Positions 25,186 through 33,979 of a DNA stretch of 34,099 bases are shown piece by piece. Every line of letters begins with the position of its first letter. The first letter of the stretch is position 1. Source of the DNA: Bacilli bacterium. Lineage in GTDB: Bacteria; Bacillota; Bacilli; Paenibacillales; NBRC-103111. A model generated the notes under the pieces. That model searched no databases. It saw only the letters and a list, made by a program, of their open reading frames with translations, and had not been told where the DNA came from. Made by a program: the position numbers and the translations under genes. Location: positions 1 to 34,099 of the forward strand of contig JAQBPR010000001.1 in assembly GCA_028287395.1 (NCBI GenBank), given 5' to 3'.

Positions 25186-26684
25186 TTTCCATCGCCCCCT
25201 TGCTCTAATTTATGCTGTGCGGAGCTTGGTTTTCCCTGCAATTCCTTCTGCAAATCATCCCATTTATCACGGAAAGAACGCTTGGGCTTCATCGGAAAAA
25301 ACCTTGCTTGCGTCCAGCCTGAAAGGGGTCCCGGTCCTTTTTGAATCGAGCCGTTATGCGAAAAAGGCTTTTGTAAATAGTAGGCTGCATTTGCAGCCAT
25401 CTTATATACCGTTACACTGCCAAACATAATTTGAAAGCTCTTAAAGGCCGCTCTTTCCCAGAACGGAGTCAATTTCATCTTCACTCTGCGATGACGCAGA
25501 TGGACAAGCATGTCATGCAGCGGAATTTTCACTGGACAGGCTTCATAGCAAGCCCCACAAAGACTCGAAGCATAAGCTAGCTCTCCAGCTTCCTTCATAT
25601 CCTGTTGAATTAAAGGCGTAAGGACAGCACCGATCGGCCCGCTATAGACGGAACCATAGGTATGACCGCCGATATGACGATAAACTGGACATACATTTAA
25701 GCAAGCCGCACAGCGAATGCAGTTGAGCACATCTTGGAAAATAGGATCACCCAGTTGCTCCGAGCGGCCATTATCGAGAATAATGACATGTAATTCTTCA
25801 GGACCGTCTAAATCACCGAATTGCTTAGGTCCCGTTATAAAAGAGGTATACGTGGTTAGTTTCTGCCCTGTCGCGCTGCGCGCAAGCAAATTCAGCATGA
25901 CCTCCACATCGGCAAAGGTCGGAACAAGCCGTTCCATCCCCATAATGACGACATGGGTCTTCGGAAGCGTGGAAACCATCCGCGCATTGCCTTCATTGGA
26001 CACAAGCGTCACCGTTCCTGATTCAGCAATGCCAAAGTTGCAGCCCGTCAGCCCAATATCCGCTTCCAGAAAATAAGCACGAAGCTTGCCTTTGGCATAA
26101 CTTGCCAGCACTTTGGTTTCAGGCTCAAAATGTTCCCCTGAAGCTTCTGTAAACAGATCAGCAATCTGCTGTTTATTTTTGTGAATAGCTGGAATAATCA
26201 GATGCGAAGGCGTTTCCTTGGCCAATTGTAAAATATACTCGCCGAGATCCGTCTCAATGGCCTCGATTCCAGCTTCCTCCAAACGATGGTTCAGATGAAT
26301 TTCTTCCGACACCATCGATTTCCCTTTAGCGACAAGCTTTGCTCGATTCGCCTCGGCAATTCGCAAAAACTCCTGAACTGCCTCTTCTCCCGTATGGGCA
26401 AAATGGACATGTCCGCCCGCTTTGCTCACATTGTCAGCGAACTGTGCCAAATAATAATCGAGGTGAGAAATGGTATGCTGGCGAATCGCCTGCCCACGTT
26501 CACGCCACGCTTCCCAATCCCCAAAATCATCCGTTGCTTTTAACTTGCCGCTACGCAGCTTATCTGTTGTATAAGCCACTGCTTTGCGGAGGAAATGGTC
26601 GGCAAGCGCAAGCTCCGTACGCTTTTTTAGGCCTGATCCGATAAGCTGTAATTCATCCGAAGCCGCCTCATGATTGATACTCAT
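25182..26684 (-). CDS. lutB: LutB-like iron-sulphur lactate oxidation subunit
   Basis: A 500-residue protein with an N-terminal LUD-type domain (about 60-300; NFGIAESGTVTLVSNEGNAR and TYTSFITGPKQFGDLDGPEE) and a ferredoxin-like module carrying two 4Fe-4S sites: C322, C325, C328 and C332 (CIRCAACLNVCP), then C376, C379 and C383 (CGACYEACP). The C-terminal 110 residues are basic, as in other LutB (YkgF-like) proteins. Both ends overlap neighbours by 4 bp (lutA stop, lutC start), indicating a tightly coupled lutABC cassette. It passes electrons from lactate oxidation; the final acceptor is not known from sequence. Confidence 0.93.
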   Translation of the reverse strand: MSINHEAASDELQLIGSGLKKRTELALADHFLRKAVAYTTDKLRSGKLKATDDFGDWEAWRERGQAIRQHTISHLDYYLAQFADNVSKAGGHVHFAHTGEEAVQEFLRIAEANRAKLVAKGKSMVSEEIHLNHRLEEAGIEAIETDLGEYILQLAKETPSHLIIPAIHKNKQQIADLFTEASGEHFEPETKVLASYAKGKLRAYFLEADIGLTGCNFGIAESGTVTLVSNEGNARMVSTLPKTHVVIMGMERLVPTFADVEVMLNLLARSATGQKLTTYTSFITGPKQFGDLDGPEELHVIILDNGRSEQLGDPIFQDVLNCIRCAACLNVCPVYRHIGGHTYGSVYSGPIGAVLTPLIQQDMKEAGELAYASSLCGACYEACPVKIPLHDMLVHLRHRRVKMKLTPFWERAAFKSFQIMFGSVTVYKMAANAAYYLQKPFSHNGSIQKGPGPLSGWTQARFFPMKPKRSFRDKWDDLQKELQGKPSSAQHKLEQGGDGK

Positions 26685-27412
26685 TGGTTTCGACTCCCCT
26701 CTTCCAGCAGCTGCGCCAAATGCATGACTCGAATATTTCGCCCTTCTTTATTTAACCGCCCGGCTATATTCATCAGACAGCCCATGTCGGTACCAACCAG
26801 CACTTCCGCAGAGGTTGCGCAGACACAAGCCGCTTTTTCACAAACCATCGCTTCCGACATATCGGCCATTTTTACAGCGAATGTACCGCCAAAGCCGCAG
26901 CAATCTTGTTTGTTCGGTAAATCGATATATTCAACACCTTGAACCTCGGATAAGAGCTGCAGCGGCTCATCCTTTACGCCAAGCAGCCGCATCGCGTGAC
27001 ACGAAGGGTGATAAGTGACTTTAGCGGCAAAAGATGCGCCCACATCCGTAACGCCGAGCACTTGCACCAAAAATTGCGTAAATTCATACGTTTTGTTCAC
27101 CAACGCTTCGGCTTTTGCCGCCCATTCCGGTTCAGCTTGAAACAAATGCGGATAATAATGATGCACCATTCCTGTACACGAACCCGATGGCGAAACCACA
27201 TAATCGCTATGTTCAAAAGCACGAATTAAATTACGCGCCACTTCCCTCGCCTCATCTTGGTAGCCGCTATTAAAAGCCGGCTGCCCGCAGCAGGTTTGCG
27301 AACCCGGAAAATCGACTTCACAGCCGTACCGGTGCAATAAACGAACTACGCTTTCGCCAACCTCGGGATACATTTGATCCGCTAAACACGTAATAAACAA
27401 AGATACCTTCAT
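26681..27412 (-). CDS. lutA: LutA-like lactate oxidation subunit (CCG-domain protein)
   Basis: A 243-residue protein with two cysteine-rich (CCG) domains: SQTCCGQPAFNSGY (about residue 37) and KQDCCGFGGTFAVK (about residue 167), plus upstream ligand cysteines in SPSGSCTGMV and YHPSCHAM. This is the GlcF/HdrB-like subunit of LutABC. The frame is open to an ATG at 27418 that overlaps the rhaB stop, but ATG 27412 has AAGGA at a proper distance and gives the usual MKVSLFITC start. Being fused so closely to rhaB links lactate oxidation to rhamnose breakdown. Confidence 0.92.
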   Translation of the reverse strand: MKVSLFITCLADQMYPEVGESVVRLLHRYGCEVDFPGSQTCCGQPAFNSGYQDEAREVARNLIRAFEHSDYVVSPSGSCTGMVHHYYPHLFQAEPEWAAKAEALVNKTYEFTQFLVQVLGVTDVGASFAAKVTYHPSCHAMRLLGVKDEPLQLLSEVQGVEYIDLPNKQDCCGFGGTFAVKMADMSEAMVCEKAACVCATSAEVLVGTDMGCLMNIAGRLNKEGRNIRVMHLAQLLEEGSRNQ

Positions 27413-27414
27413 GG

Positions 27415-28893
27415 TCATCCTTCTTTCAATTGCAAAAATACTTGATAAGCTTCATTCCAAGCGGAACCTTCCGCCGCTTCAAACGTTTCCATTGAAAATG
27501 AGCGTCTTACAACCGCCCGTGCTTCCGCCAAATCCTTCAATTCTCCGAGCGAAATAAGCTGCATCAATATATTTCCGATGGCACTTCCCTCTACAGGTCC
27601 TGCCCAAACCGGCTTACCGATCGCATTTGCCGTGAATTGGCAAAGCAGCTTATTGTGAATTCCCCCACCGGTCATGTGCAATCCGCTAAATGTTTTTCCG
27701 GCTAATTGTTCCGTTTGCGCTAACACCGTTCTATATTGAAACGCTAGGCTTTCCAAAATGCAGCGGATCATTTGTCCTCTGCTTTGCGGCGGCTTCTGTC
27801 CGCTATTCCGGCAATAATCAACAATCTGCTGCGGCATGTGTCTGGGATTCAAAAACATTTCATCGTCTGGATCAATCAAGCACGAAAACGGTTCAGCTTG
27901 GGATGCTTCTTGGACTAAATCCGCAAACGAGACTTCAAGGCCATCTCTATCCCAAGCACGTTTACATTCTTGAACCAACCATAAGCCCATAATATTTTTA
28001 AGCAGACGGAACGTTTCTTGTACGCCGCCCTCGTTGGTAAAGTTATATTGTAACGCTAATGGCTCAAGTACAGGCTCAGAAAGCTCAGTTCCCAGCAATG
28101 ACCAAGTGCCGCAAATCAAATAGGCAAAATCCGCTGCAGCAGCAGGTACTGCAGCAACGGCAGATGCCGTGTCATGCTCGCCGACTGCAATGACGGGCAG
28201 CGAGGAAATACCCAATTCTTCGCAAACCGATGATTGAATGCTGCCTACAGCTGTGCCCGGCTTAACCACATTAGAGAATATTTTATTCGGGAGAGCCAGT
28301 ACATCGAGTAAATCCCGATCCCAATCTCTCGTGATCGGGTTAAGCAGCTGTGTTGTGCTTGCATTGGTAAATTCACTATGGATTTCACCCGTTAGAAAAA
28401 ATCGCAATAAATCCGGTATCATCAATAAATGAGCGCTTTGCTTCAAGGCAAACGAACCTTCATTCTTCATCGCAACTAGCTGGTATAGCGTATTAAAGGG
28501 GAGAAATTGAATCCCTGTGCGTGCGAATAATCGAGCAGCTCCTAGCTGTGCATTCACTGCTTCCATGACACCTTCTGTACGATGATCGCGATAGTGATAA
28601 GGATTTTCCAGCAATTCATTGCGCGAACCAAGCATACCGAAATCGACAGCCCATGAATCAATTCCCATGCTTTTCAAATCCCTTTGCTGCTGCTTGGCTT
28701 TAAGCAAGCCTTGCTTTATTTCATGATAAAGTCGTAAAATATCCCATTGCAGTCGTTCGCCTACCTGAACGGGATCGTTCGGAAAGCGATGAATTTCTTC
28801 CAATGTAAGAATATCGCCATTCCACTGTCCGACTATCGCTCTCCCGCTGGATGCGCCAAGATCGAACGCCAAAACGCTCGTCGCCGCTTTCAT
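27415..28893 (-). CDS. rhaB: Rhamnulokinase
   Basis: A 492-residue sugar kinase of the FGGY family. It phosphorylates L-rhamnulose to L-rhamnulose-1-phosphate. Visible motifs: ATP-binding phosphate-1 loop AFDLGASSGRAIVG at the start, SWAVDFGMLG, YHYRDHRT, GEHDTASAVAAVP, CGTWSLLGTE, LLKNIMGLWLVQECKRAW, and MTGGGIHNKLLCQFTANAIGKPVWAGPVEGSAIGN. Length matches Bacillus and E. coli RhaB. ATG 28893 (TGATG overlap with the rhaI stop) is preferred; a GTG at 28896 is in frame. It lies between rhaI and lutA in one operon, and a fragment of a second rhaB lies beyond the operon at 23370-23520. Confidence 0.95.
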   Translation of the reverse strand: MKAATSVLAFDLGASSGRAIVGQWNGDILTLEEIHRFPNDPVQVGERLQWDILRLYHEIKQGLLKAKQQQRDLKSMGIDSWAVDFGMLGSRNELLENPYHYRDHRTEGVMEAVNAQLGAARLFARTGIQFLPFNTLYQLVAMKNEGSFALKQSAHLLMIPDLLRFFLTGEIHSEFTNASTTQLLNPITRDWDRDLLDVLALPNKIFSNVVKPGTAVGSIQSSVCEELGISSLPVIAVGEHDTASAVAAVPAAAADFAYLICGTWSLLGTELSEPVLEPLALQYNFTNEGGVQETFRLLKNIMGLWLVQECKRAWDRDGLEVSFADLVQEASQAEPFSCLIDPDDEMFLNPRHMPQQIVDYCRNSGQKPPQSRGQMIRCILESLAFQYRTVLAQTEQLAGKTFSGLHMTGGGIHNKLLCQFTANAIGKPVWAGPVEGSAIGNILMQLISLGELKDLAEARAVVRRSFSMETFEAAEGSAWNEAYQVFLQLKEG

Positions 28894-30113
28894 CACCAGC
28901 TTGCACCATCCTTGCCTCGCGCCAAAATTTTCTCCGCATAGCCGCTTGCCAAATAAGCTTCCATCGGCTCCGCTGCTACACCCATTTCCTCGCGGACTGC
29001 GCGTAATAAAGGGGCCACATCAAATTCAAACGCTTTACGTATGGCATTTTCCGCCGCCAAAACATCCTGTTTCACTTGCGCTTCCTTCACCTCGTTATGA
29101 TCAATCAATAAGGCCTTTGCGAACTGCGTCTGTACATTTAAAACAGAACGGATCATCGCCGGTATTTTCGGTTCGATATTATGGCTTTGATCGATCATAT
29201 AGGCAATCCCCTCAGCCGTATTGCGCACACTCAGATCGGAATCCGCTGTCGCATCGAGGATTTGGTAAAATATCAAAAACAACTCATAAGGGTTCACCGA
29301 ACCAACGATCAGGTCGTCGTCGCCATATTTACGGGAATTGAAGTGGAATCCGCCAAGCTTCTGCTCGCCTAATAAGTAGGCAACAATGTGCTCAATATTG
29401 GTACCCGGTGCATGATGCCCCGTATCTACCAAAACCTGAGCTTGTTTTCCCAGCTTGTTCGCCATATTGAAAGCCATGCCCCAGTCAGCTAAATCCGTAT
29501 GATAAAAGGCCGGTTCATAAAATTTATATTCAATCAGCATCCGCATATCTGAATCCATGGCATCGAGCATTTCCTTCAAGGCTGCATGCATCCATTGTAC
29601 TCTTTGGCGAATATTAGCCTGCCCGGGATAGTTGGTTCCATCAGCAAACCATAAGCTTAAATCTTTTGAACCAACGATTCGAGCTATATCTACGCATTCC
29701 AGCAAATGATCGGTCGCTTTGCGGCGAATGGCCGCATTGGAGTTCGTTACACTGCCGAACATATACTCATCCTCTTGGAATAAATTCGGATTGACCGCAC
29801 CAATCGAAACGCCCAAATCAGCTGCATATCTTTTCAATGTTCCATAGTCCTCGACTTTATCCCAAGGGATATGAACTGCGACAGACGGAGCGAGACCCGT
29901 AAACTTATGAACTTGCGCGGCATCCTCAAACTTTTCGAACGTATTACGCGGCACACCTGCTGGCTTAAACGTTTTAAAACGAGTCCCTTGATTAGCATAG
30001 CCCCATGAAGGGGTTTCAATTTTTAAAGCTTTCAGTTGGGCTTTCACTACATTTATATCTATCCCACGATTCCTTTGCTGCTCCTCGAACAATACATAAG
30101 CGCGGTCAGTCAT
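28893..30113 (-). CDS. rhaI: L-rhamnose isomerase, RhaI type
   Basis: A 406-residue TIM-barrel isomerase converting L-rhamnose to L-rhamnulose. It is of the RhaI kind found in Gram-positives and Pseudomonas, not the longer E. coli RhaA. Metal-binding and active-site segments are visible: LSLWFADGTNYPGQ, LIEYKFYEPAFYHTDLADWG (Glu ligand), LVDTGHHAPGTN (Asp, His), and GFHFNSRKYGDDDL (His, Asp). The N-terminus (FKTFKPAGVPRN) also fits. ATG 30113 has AGGGAGTG upstream. It is 38 nt downstream of rhaEW and its last bases overlap the rhaB start. Confidence 0.93.
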   Translation of the reverse strand: MTDRAYVLFEEQQRNRGIDINVVKAQLKALKIETPSWGYANQGTRFKTFKPAGVPRNTFEKFEDAAQVHKFTGLAPSVAVHIPWDKVEDYGTLKRYAADLGVSIGAVNPNLFQEDEYMFGSVTNSNAAIRRKATDHLLECVDIARIVGSKDLSLWFADGTNYPGQANIRQRVQWMHAALKEMLDAMDSDMRMLIEYKFYEPAFYHTDLADWGMAFNMANKLGKQAQVLVDTGHHAPGTNIEHIVAYLLGEQKLGGFHFNSRKYGDDDLIVGSVNPYELFLIFYQILDATADSDLSVRNTAEGIAYMIDQSHNIEPKIPAMIRSVLNVQTQFAKALLIDHNEVKEAQVKQDVLAAENAIRKAFEFDVAPLLRAVREEMGVAAEPMEAYLASGYAEKILARGKDGASW

Positions 30114-30151
30114 ACAGTCACTCCCTCTATATAATTTAACAAAGCTTTTTC

Positions 30152-32221
30152 TTAACGGGTAAATGCGGCAGGTACACCGCCATCAACGGTTAGCATGCAA
30201 CCTGTCGTTTTTTCTGATTTGGAGGAAGCGAAGTAAGTGATCGCATCCGCAATATCTTGTGGATAAATATTAACAAGCAATGTCGTACGTTTGCGATAAT
30301 ATTCTTCCAGCTGATCCGGCTCAATCCCGTAAGCGGCCGCGCGCTCATTTCGCCAACCGGAGTTCCAAATCGCCGATCCCTGCAAAATTGCATCAGGCAA
30401 GACCGAGTTGACACGAATCCCAAACTCTCCGCCTTCCGCAGCAATGCAGCGTGCTAAATGAATTTCGGCAGCTTTTGCTGTGCTGTAAGCAGATGCGTTT
30501 TTGCCGGCATATACGGAGTTTTTCGAACCTACAAAAACCATATTCCCGCCGATTGCTTGTTTTTTCATCAGCTTAAATGCTTCGCGGGCAACCAAGAAAT
30601 AACCTGTACTCAGCACGTTCATGTTTAAATTCCATTCCTTCAATGAGGTTTGGTCAAATGGCGATGAAGTCGCCAATCCTGCATTGTTGACAATAATATC
30701 CACTCCACCGAAGGCAATCGCTGTTGCTTTAAACGCTTCAATTACAGCCTCTTCGCTGGTCACATCCATCTTCACGGCAATGACGCGATGATCCCCATAT
30801 TGCGCATTGATTTCTTGAGCTACTTTTTCAGCACCCTCCAGGTTCAAATCCGCAATAACCACATGCGCGCCTTGTGCTACTAAAGTGCGTGTAGTAACGC
30901 TGCCAATCCCGCCCGCGCCTCCTGTAACAAAAACAATCTTGCGTGAAAATTCCGCTTCAGCCGGAGCCAGTGTCAGCTTATATAATTCCAACGGCCAATA
31001 TTCTACGTTATAGGATTCATTTGCACTAAGCGAAACGAATTTCCCAAGTGAGGTCGCTCCTCTCATCACAGCAATAGCACGGTGATAAAGGGCACCGCTT
31101 AGCTGCGACATTGTCCAGCTCTTCCCCGTATTAATCATCCCGATACCTGGGATAAGAATGACACGCGGAGCTGCTTCAAACATCACATCGCCGTCATTTT
31201 TATTCTTTTCAAAATAAGCTTTATATTCCTGCTTAAACCGGCTGATTCCTGCTTGAATCTTTTCAATCAAAGCCTCAACATCGCTGCTTTGCGGATTCCA
31301 ATCGATAAAAAGCGGCACCATCTTCGTATGTACCAGATGATCCGGACACGCAGCGCCTACTGAAGTCAATTGTACTGCATCCGTGCTATTTACAAAATGA
31401 AGCACAGCTTCGCTATCGTCATGGGTTAAAATCATCTTCTTCTGTTTACTCACTGCGCCGCGAAGGATCGGCATAATTTGCGCTGCGATGTCTTTACGAG
31501 CGGCTTCTCCTAAGGAAGCATACTTCGGCCCGCCAAACAATTTATTTTCACGCACCTGCAGTTCAATGAACGCTTCCGCTTCGTTAATGATCGCAATCGT
31601 TTTGGCATAGCTCTCTTCCGAGGTTTCACCCCACGTTACCAGACCGTGCTTTTCCATAAGCACAAGCTCCGCACGGGGATTATTCAATACGCCTTCCGCT
31701 ATCATTTTGGACAAAGTAAATCCCGGGCGAATATAAGGAACCCAAACAAAACGATCCCCATATATTTTCTCCGCGATTTCACGGCCATTATCTGCACAGC
31801 AGACCGCAATAATCGCATCGGGATGCGTATGATCGACATGCTTGTATGGGAGGAAGGCATGAAGCAATGTTTCAATGGAAGCACGCGGGTGCTTGCTATC
31901 TATCATTGAATTTACCAAATAGGCTACCATCTCCTCATCTGTCATCGCATCGCGTGCAAACAAAGGTCGGACATCGTCCATGCGAAGGGCTGTAAAATGC
32001 TTGGCTTGCATGGTCCCCAGATCAGAACCGCTTCCTTTAACCCACATCACTTCTACTTCACGACCGCGGAAATCCGTAACTGTCGTTTTCATCGATGTGT
32101 TTCCGCCGCCCCAATTGGCTACGGAACGATCCGTTCCTAATAAATTCGAACGATAAGCTAGCTCGTCTAATCCGCGTTTAACTGATTGTGCTTTCTCGTG
32201 ATTCCATAAACTTTTCGGCAT
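30152..32221 (-). CDS. rhaEW: Bifunctional rhamnulose-1-phosphate aldolase / lactaldehyde dehydrogenase RhaEW
   Basis: A 689-residue fusion protein of the YuxG/RhaEW type. The N-terminal class II aldolase domain (about 1-400) has NWGGGNTSMKTTV, WVKGSGSDLG, SIETLLHAFLPYKHVDHTHPD (metal-ligand histidines) and EKHGLVTWG. It splits rhamnulose-1-phosphate into DHAP and L-lactaldehyde. The C-terminal short-chain dehydrogenase (about 425-689) has VTGGAGGIG, NNAGLA, the catalytic S/YSTAK (SVYAGKNASAYSTAKAA) and DGGVP near the end, and oxidises lactaldehyde to lactate. It is first in the operon, with GGAGG before ATG 32221 and probable RhaR sites upstream. Its lactate product feeds LutABC encoded downstream. 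Confidence 0.94.
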   Translation of the reverse strand: MPKSLWNHEKAQSVKRGLDELAYRSNLLGTDRSVANWGGGNTSMKTTVTDFRGREVEVMWVKGSGSDLGTMQAKHFTALRMDDVRPLFARDAMTDEEMVAYLVNSMIDSKHPRASIETLLHAFLPYKHVDHTHPDAIIAVCCADNGREIAEKIYGDRFVWVPYIRPGFTLSKMIAEGVLNNPRAELVLMEKHGLVTWGETSEESYAKTIAIINEAEAFIELQVRENKLFGGPKYASLGEAARKDIAAQIMPILRGAVSKQKKMILTHDDSEAVLHFVNSTDAVQLTSVGAACPDHLVHTKMVPLFIDWNPQSSDVEALIEKIQAGISRFKQEYKAYFEKNKNDGDVMFEAAPRVILIPGIGMINTGKSWTMSQLSGALYHRAIAVMRGATSLGKFVSLSANESYNVEYWPLELYKLTLAPAEAEFSRKIVFVTGGAGGIGSVTTRTLVAQGAHVVIADLNLEGAEKVAQEINAQYGDHRVIAVKMDVTSEEAVIEAFKATAIAFGGVDIIVNNAGLATSSPFDQTSLKEWNLNMNVLSTGYFLVAREAFKLMKKQAIGGNMVFVGSKNSVYAGKNASAYSTAKAAEIHLARCIAAEGGEFGIRVNSVLPDAILQGSAIWNSGWRNERAAAYGIEPDQLEEYYRKRTTLLVNIYPQDIADAITYFASSKSEKTTGCMLTVDGGVPAAFTR

Positions 32222-32242
32222 GTTGAATCCTCCAATAAATTC

Positions 32243-32353
32243 TTTTGAATTTCTTTGTTTTTAATTATATCATCTTTGTTTTATTTTGAATATCGTTATA
32301 TTTTGAAATATATAAGCCATTTATTTTTATTTTTATTTGAATTATTTTGAAAT
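32243..32353 (-). promoter_or_regulatory. Promoter and repeated operator motifs of the rhamnose-lactate operon
   Basis: Five copies of (A)TTTTGAA(A/T)T or a one-base variant lie on the plus strand at 32243-32250, 32283-32291, 32300-32309, 32335-32342 (ATTTGAAT) and 32344-32353. A TATAAT box on the minus strand (32264-32269) follows the second copy, which overlaps the -35 position; the -35 itself is poor (TATTCA, 17 bp spacing). Clustered direct repeats around a weak promoter suit a DeoR-type regulator, presumably RhaR. The binding itself is inferred. No cre box was found here. Confidence 0.5.
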
Positions 32354-32432
32354 CAGTATAAGAGTGTGTCCCCCATGCAATATTATAAAAAGTTCAGGAA
32401 AGCGGATTGATTCGAATATATTGTCATAATAT

Positions 32433-32470
32433 AAACGCCTCTCATCACTTGGAATGAAGGAGGCGTTTGT
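32433..32470 (-). terminator. Terminator after the SGNH hydrolase gene
   Basis: AAACGCCTC (32433-32441) and GAGGCGTTT (32460-32468) form a 9-bp stem with an 18-nt loop. On the minus strand the tail is TTTATATTATG. It lies about 30 nt after the stop of the esterase gene. Confidence 0.65.
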
Positions 32471-32498
32471 TTAGCTTAGATAGGTGGGCTGTCCTTGC

Positions 32499-33233
32499 TT
32501 ATTCAAACACGATCAAGTCAAACAGACTGTCTGCGAACAAGCTATGGAGATCGCGATTAGGATGGTTGATATGGTTGGACAGCAATACTGTGATATCGAC
32601 TCCCGCTTCATACAACTGCTTCCATTTGCGGTACACATCGCACACCGGTACGCCTTCCTCACGGCATACTTGGCGGGCCAGATCCATGTAGGCATCCATC
32701 ACTCCATGATTTTGCTGATCCGCGCAGTTCACCGCCACATCCTGGAGAGCCTGATATGGAATCATTGGGCTCACATACGTATTCTTCATATTCGGAGTCA
32801 AGAACACGGTCTGGACATCTGCCGCCTTCAATTTTCTGAAAATGCCCCTCAAGCCATTTTCATAATCATCCATCCCCGCCTCCCGTCGTCCTGAATCGTT
32901 AAGTCCAAAGCAGACGACCGTCAGATCAGGCTGGTATCGCAGCACATCTCGCTCCAGTCGCGCTAAGCCGCCTTGTGCATTATCACCGCTGATCCCGGCG
33001 TTATGAATCGTAATAGGTGCGTTCGGGAATAACGTCTGCAGCTTGCGCTTCAATTTAGCATGATATACCGCCTCTGGATCGACAACGATATCAAATCGTC
33101 CTCCAAGACCCTCTTTTACTTCAAAGACACCCTGCGTTATACTATCGCCGAGGAAAACGATCATCGGTGTCGGCTGTTCGCCGTAATTGTTATTCTTCTC
33201 TACTAGACGTTGTAGAAATGGTAATAAGCCCAT
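32499..33233 (-). CDS. SGNH/GDSL-family hydrolase (probable carbohydrate esterase)
   Basis: A 244-residue SGNH hydrolase with all four family blocks: block I VFLGDSITQG (nucleophile S31), block II HNAGISGDNAQGG, block III VCFGLNDSGR, and block V NRDLHSLFADSL with the catalytic Asp/His. No signal peptide is visible, so it should act in the cytoplasm. Relatives deacetylate sugars, including acetylated pectin or rhamnogalacturonan fragments, and its place between the rhamnose operon and a broken glycosidase agrees with that. The substrate is not shown by sequence. ATG 33233 is preceded by AAGGGTGG. Confidence 0.87.
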   Translation of the reverse strand: MGLLPFLQRLVEKNNNYGEQPTPMIVFLGDSITQGVFEVKEGLGGRFDIVVDPEAVYHAKLKRKLQTLFPNAPITIHNAGISGDNAQGGLARLERDVLRYQPDLTVVCFGLNDSGRREAGMDDYENGLRGIFRKLKAADVQTVFLTPNMKNTYVSPMIPYQALQDVAVNCADQQNHGVMDAYMDLARQVCREEGVPVCDVYRKWKQLYEAGVDITVLLSNHINHPNRDLHSLFADSLFDLIVFE

Positions 33234-33254
33234 GAATACAATCCACCCTTCCGT

Positions 33255-33900
33255 TTACTTTTCAGCGGTTCCGATCTCAATATGAAAATCTTTGAACAGC
33301 CCATAATCGATCAAATCGTATGAGTCAGCCGGGGGCGGGCCGTATATCGGTGATTCCTTCTGGCAGGGACAGCATGCGGTGCCTGCAGTTCGTCAGTCTC
33401 AGCCCCTATTTCGTCATAGATGCGGAGAAGTAGAGAACCGGAAGCCGCCTCCAAACTGACAGGGATGTCCAACTTACCGTCGACGGCTTTTCCCTGCATG
33501 CTGCAGCTTGTGCCGTCCAGCGCATTCCAAACCTCACCTCGTGTACCACTGACCCGCATCACATCCTCAAATACTTGAGGTGTACTGTTGGCGATAAAAT
33601 AGACGGTGCTTCCATCCTCCATATCCCTGCGTAAGATTGCGACACGGTGATGCTCTATCACTCCGGACAGCCACTCCACATTAGGAAGCAGGCGGCTGCG
33701 CAGTTCTGCCTCCAACTCAGCGAAGCAGTTTGCTTTGATCCATCCGGCCTGATCAGTCATTTCTAGCGGGCTCCAGAATGTGCTCGTCTCCCCAATCATA
33801 ATCCCACCCGCAGTCGCATAGACGTTGAGCCAGTTCCCGTGTCAGACTAACATCTTGCAAATAGTCGGGATTGTTTTTCAAATCACTTGGAGCAAACAAA
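33255..33900 (-). pseudogene. Broken glycoside hydrolase, C-terminal part (GH106-like)
   Basis: Three pieces in different minus-strand frames look like the end of one large glycosidase. Piece one (about 33900-33755): LFAPSDLKNNPDYLQDVSLT then CGWDYDWGDEHILEPA. Piece two (33799-33311): ELEAELRSRLLPNVEWLSG, YFIANSTPQVFEDVMRV, RGEVWNALDG and SGSLLLRIYDE, the typical beta-sandwich domain after the catalytic part. Piece three (about 33345-33255): DSYDLIDYGLFKDFHIEIGT, ending with TAA at 33255-33257. At least two frameshifts separate them, and no catalytic domain follows to the right, where a sigma factor gene begins instead. The alpha-L-rhamnosidase (GH106) assignment is a guess from the domain's look and the rhamnose context. 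Confidence 0.5.
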
Positions 33901-33979
33901 TAAGAGTACTATGCTCAGAATCCATATAGAAGAGGCGAACCTCAAGAGCAAATTGCAGTATTGCAGCTCGTCAAACCAG

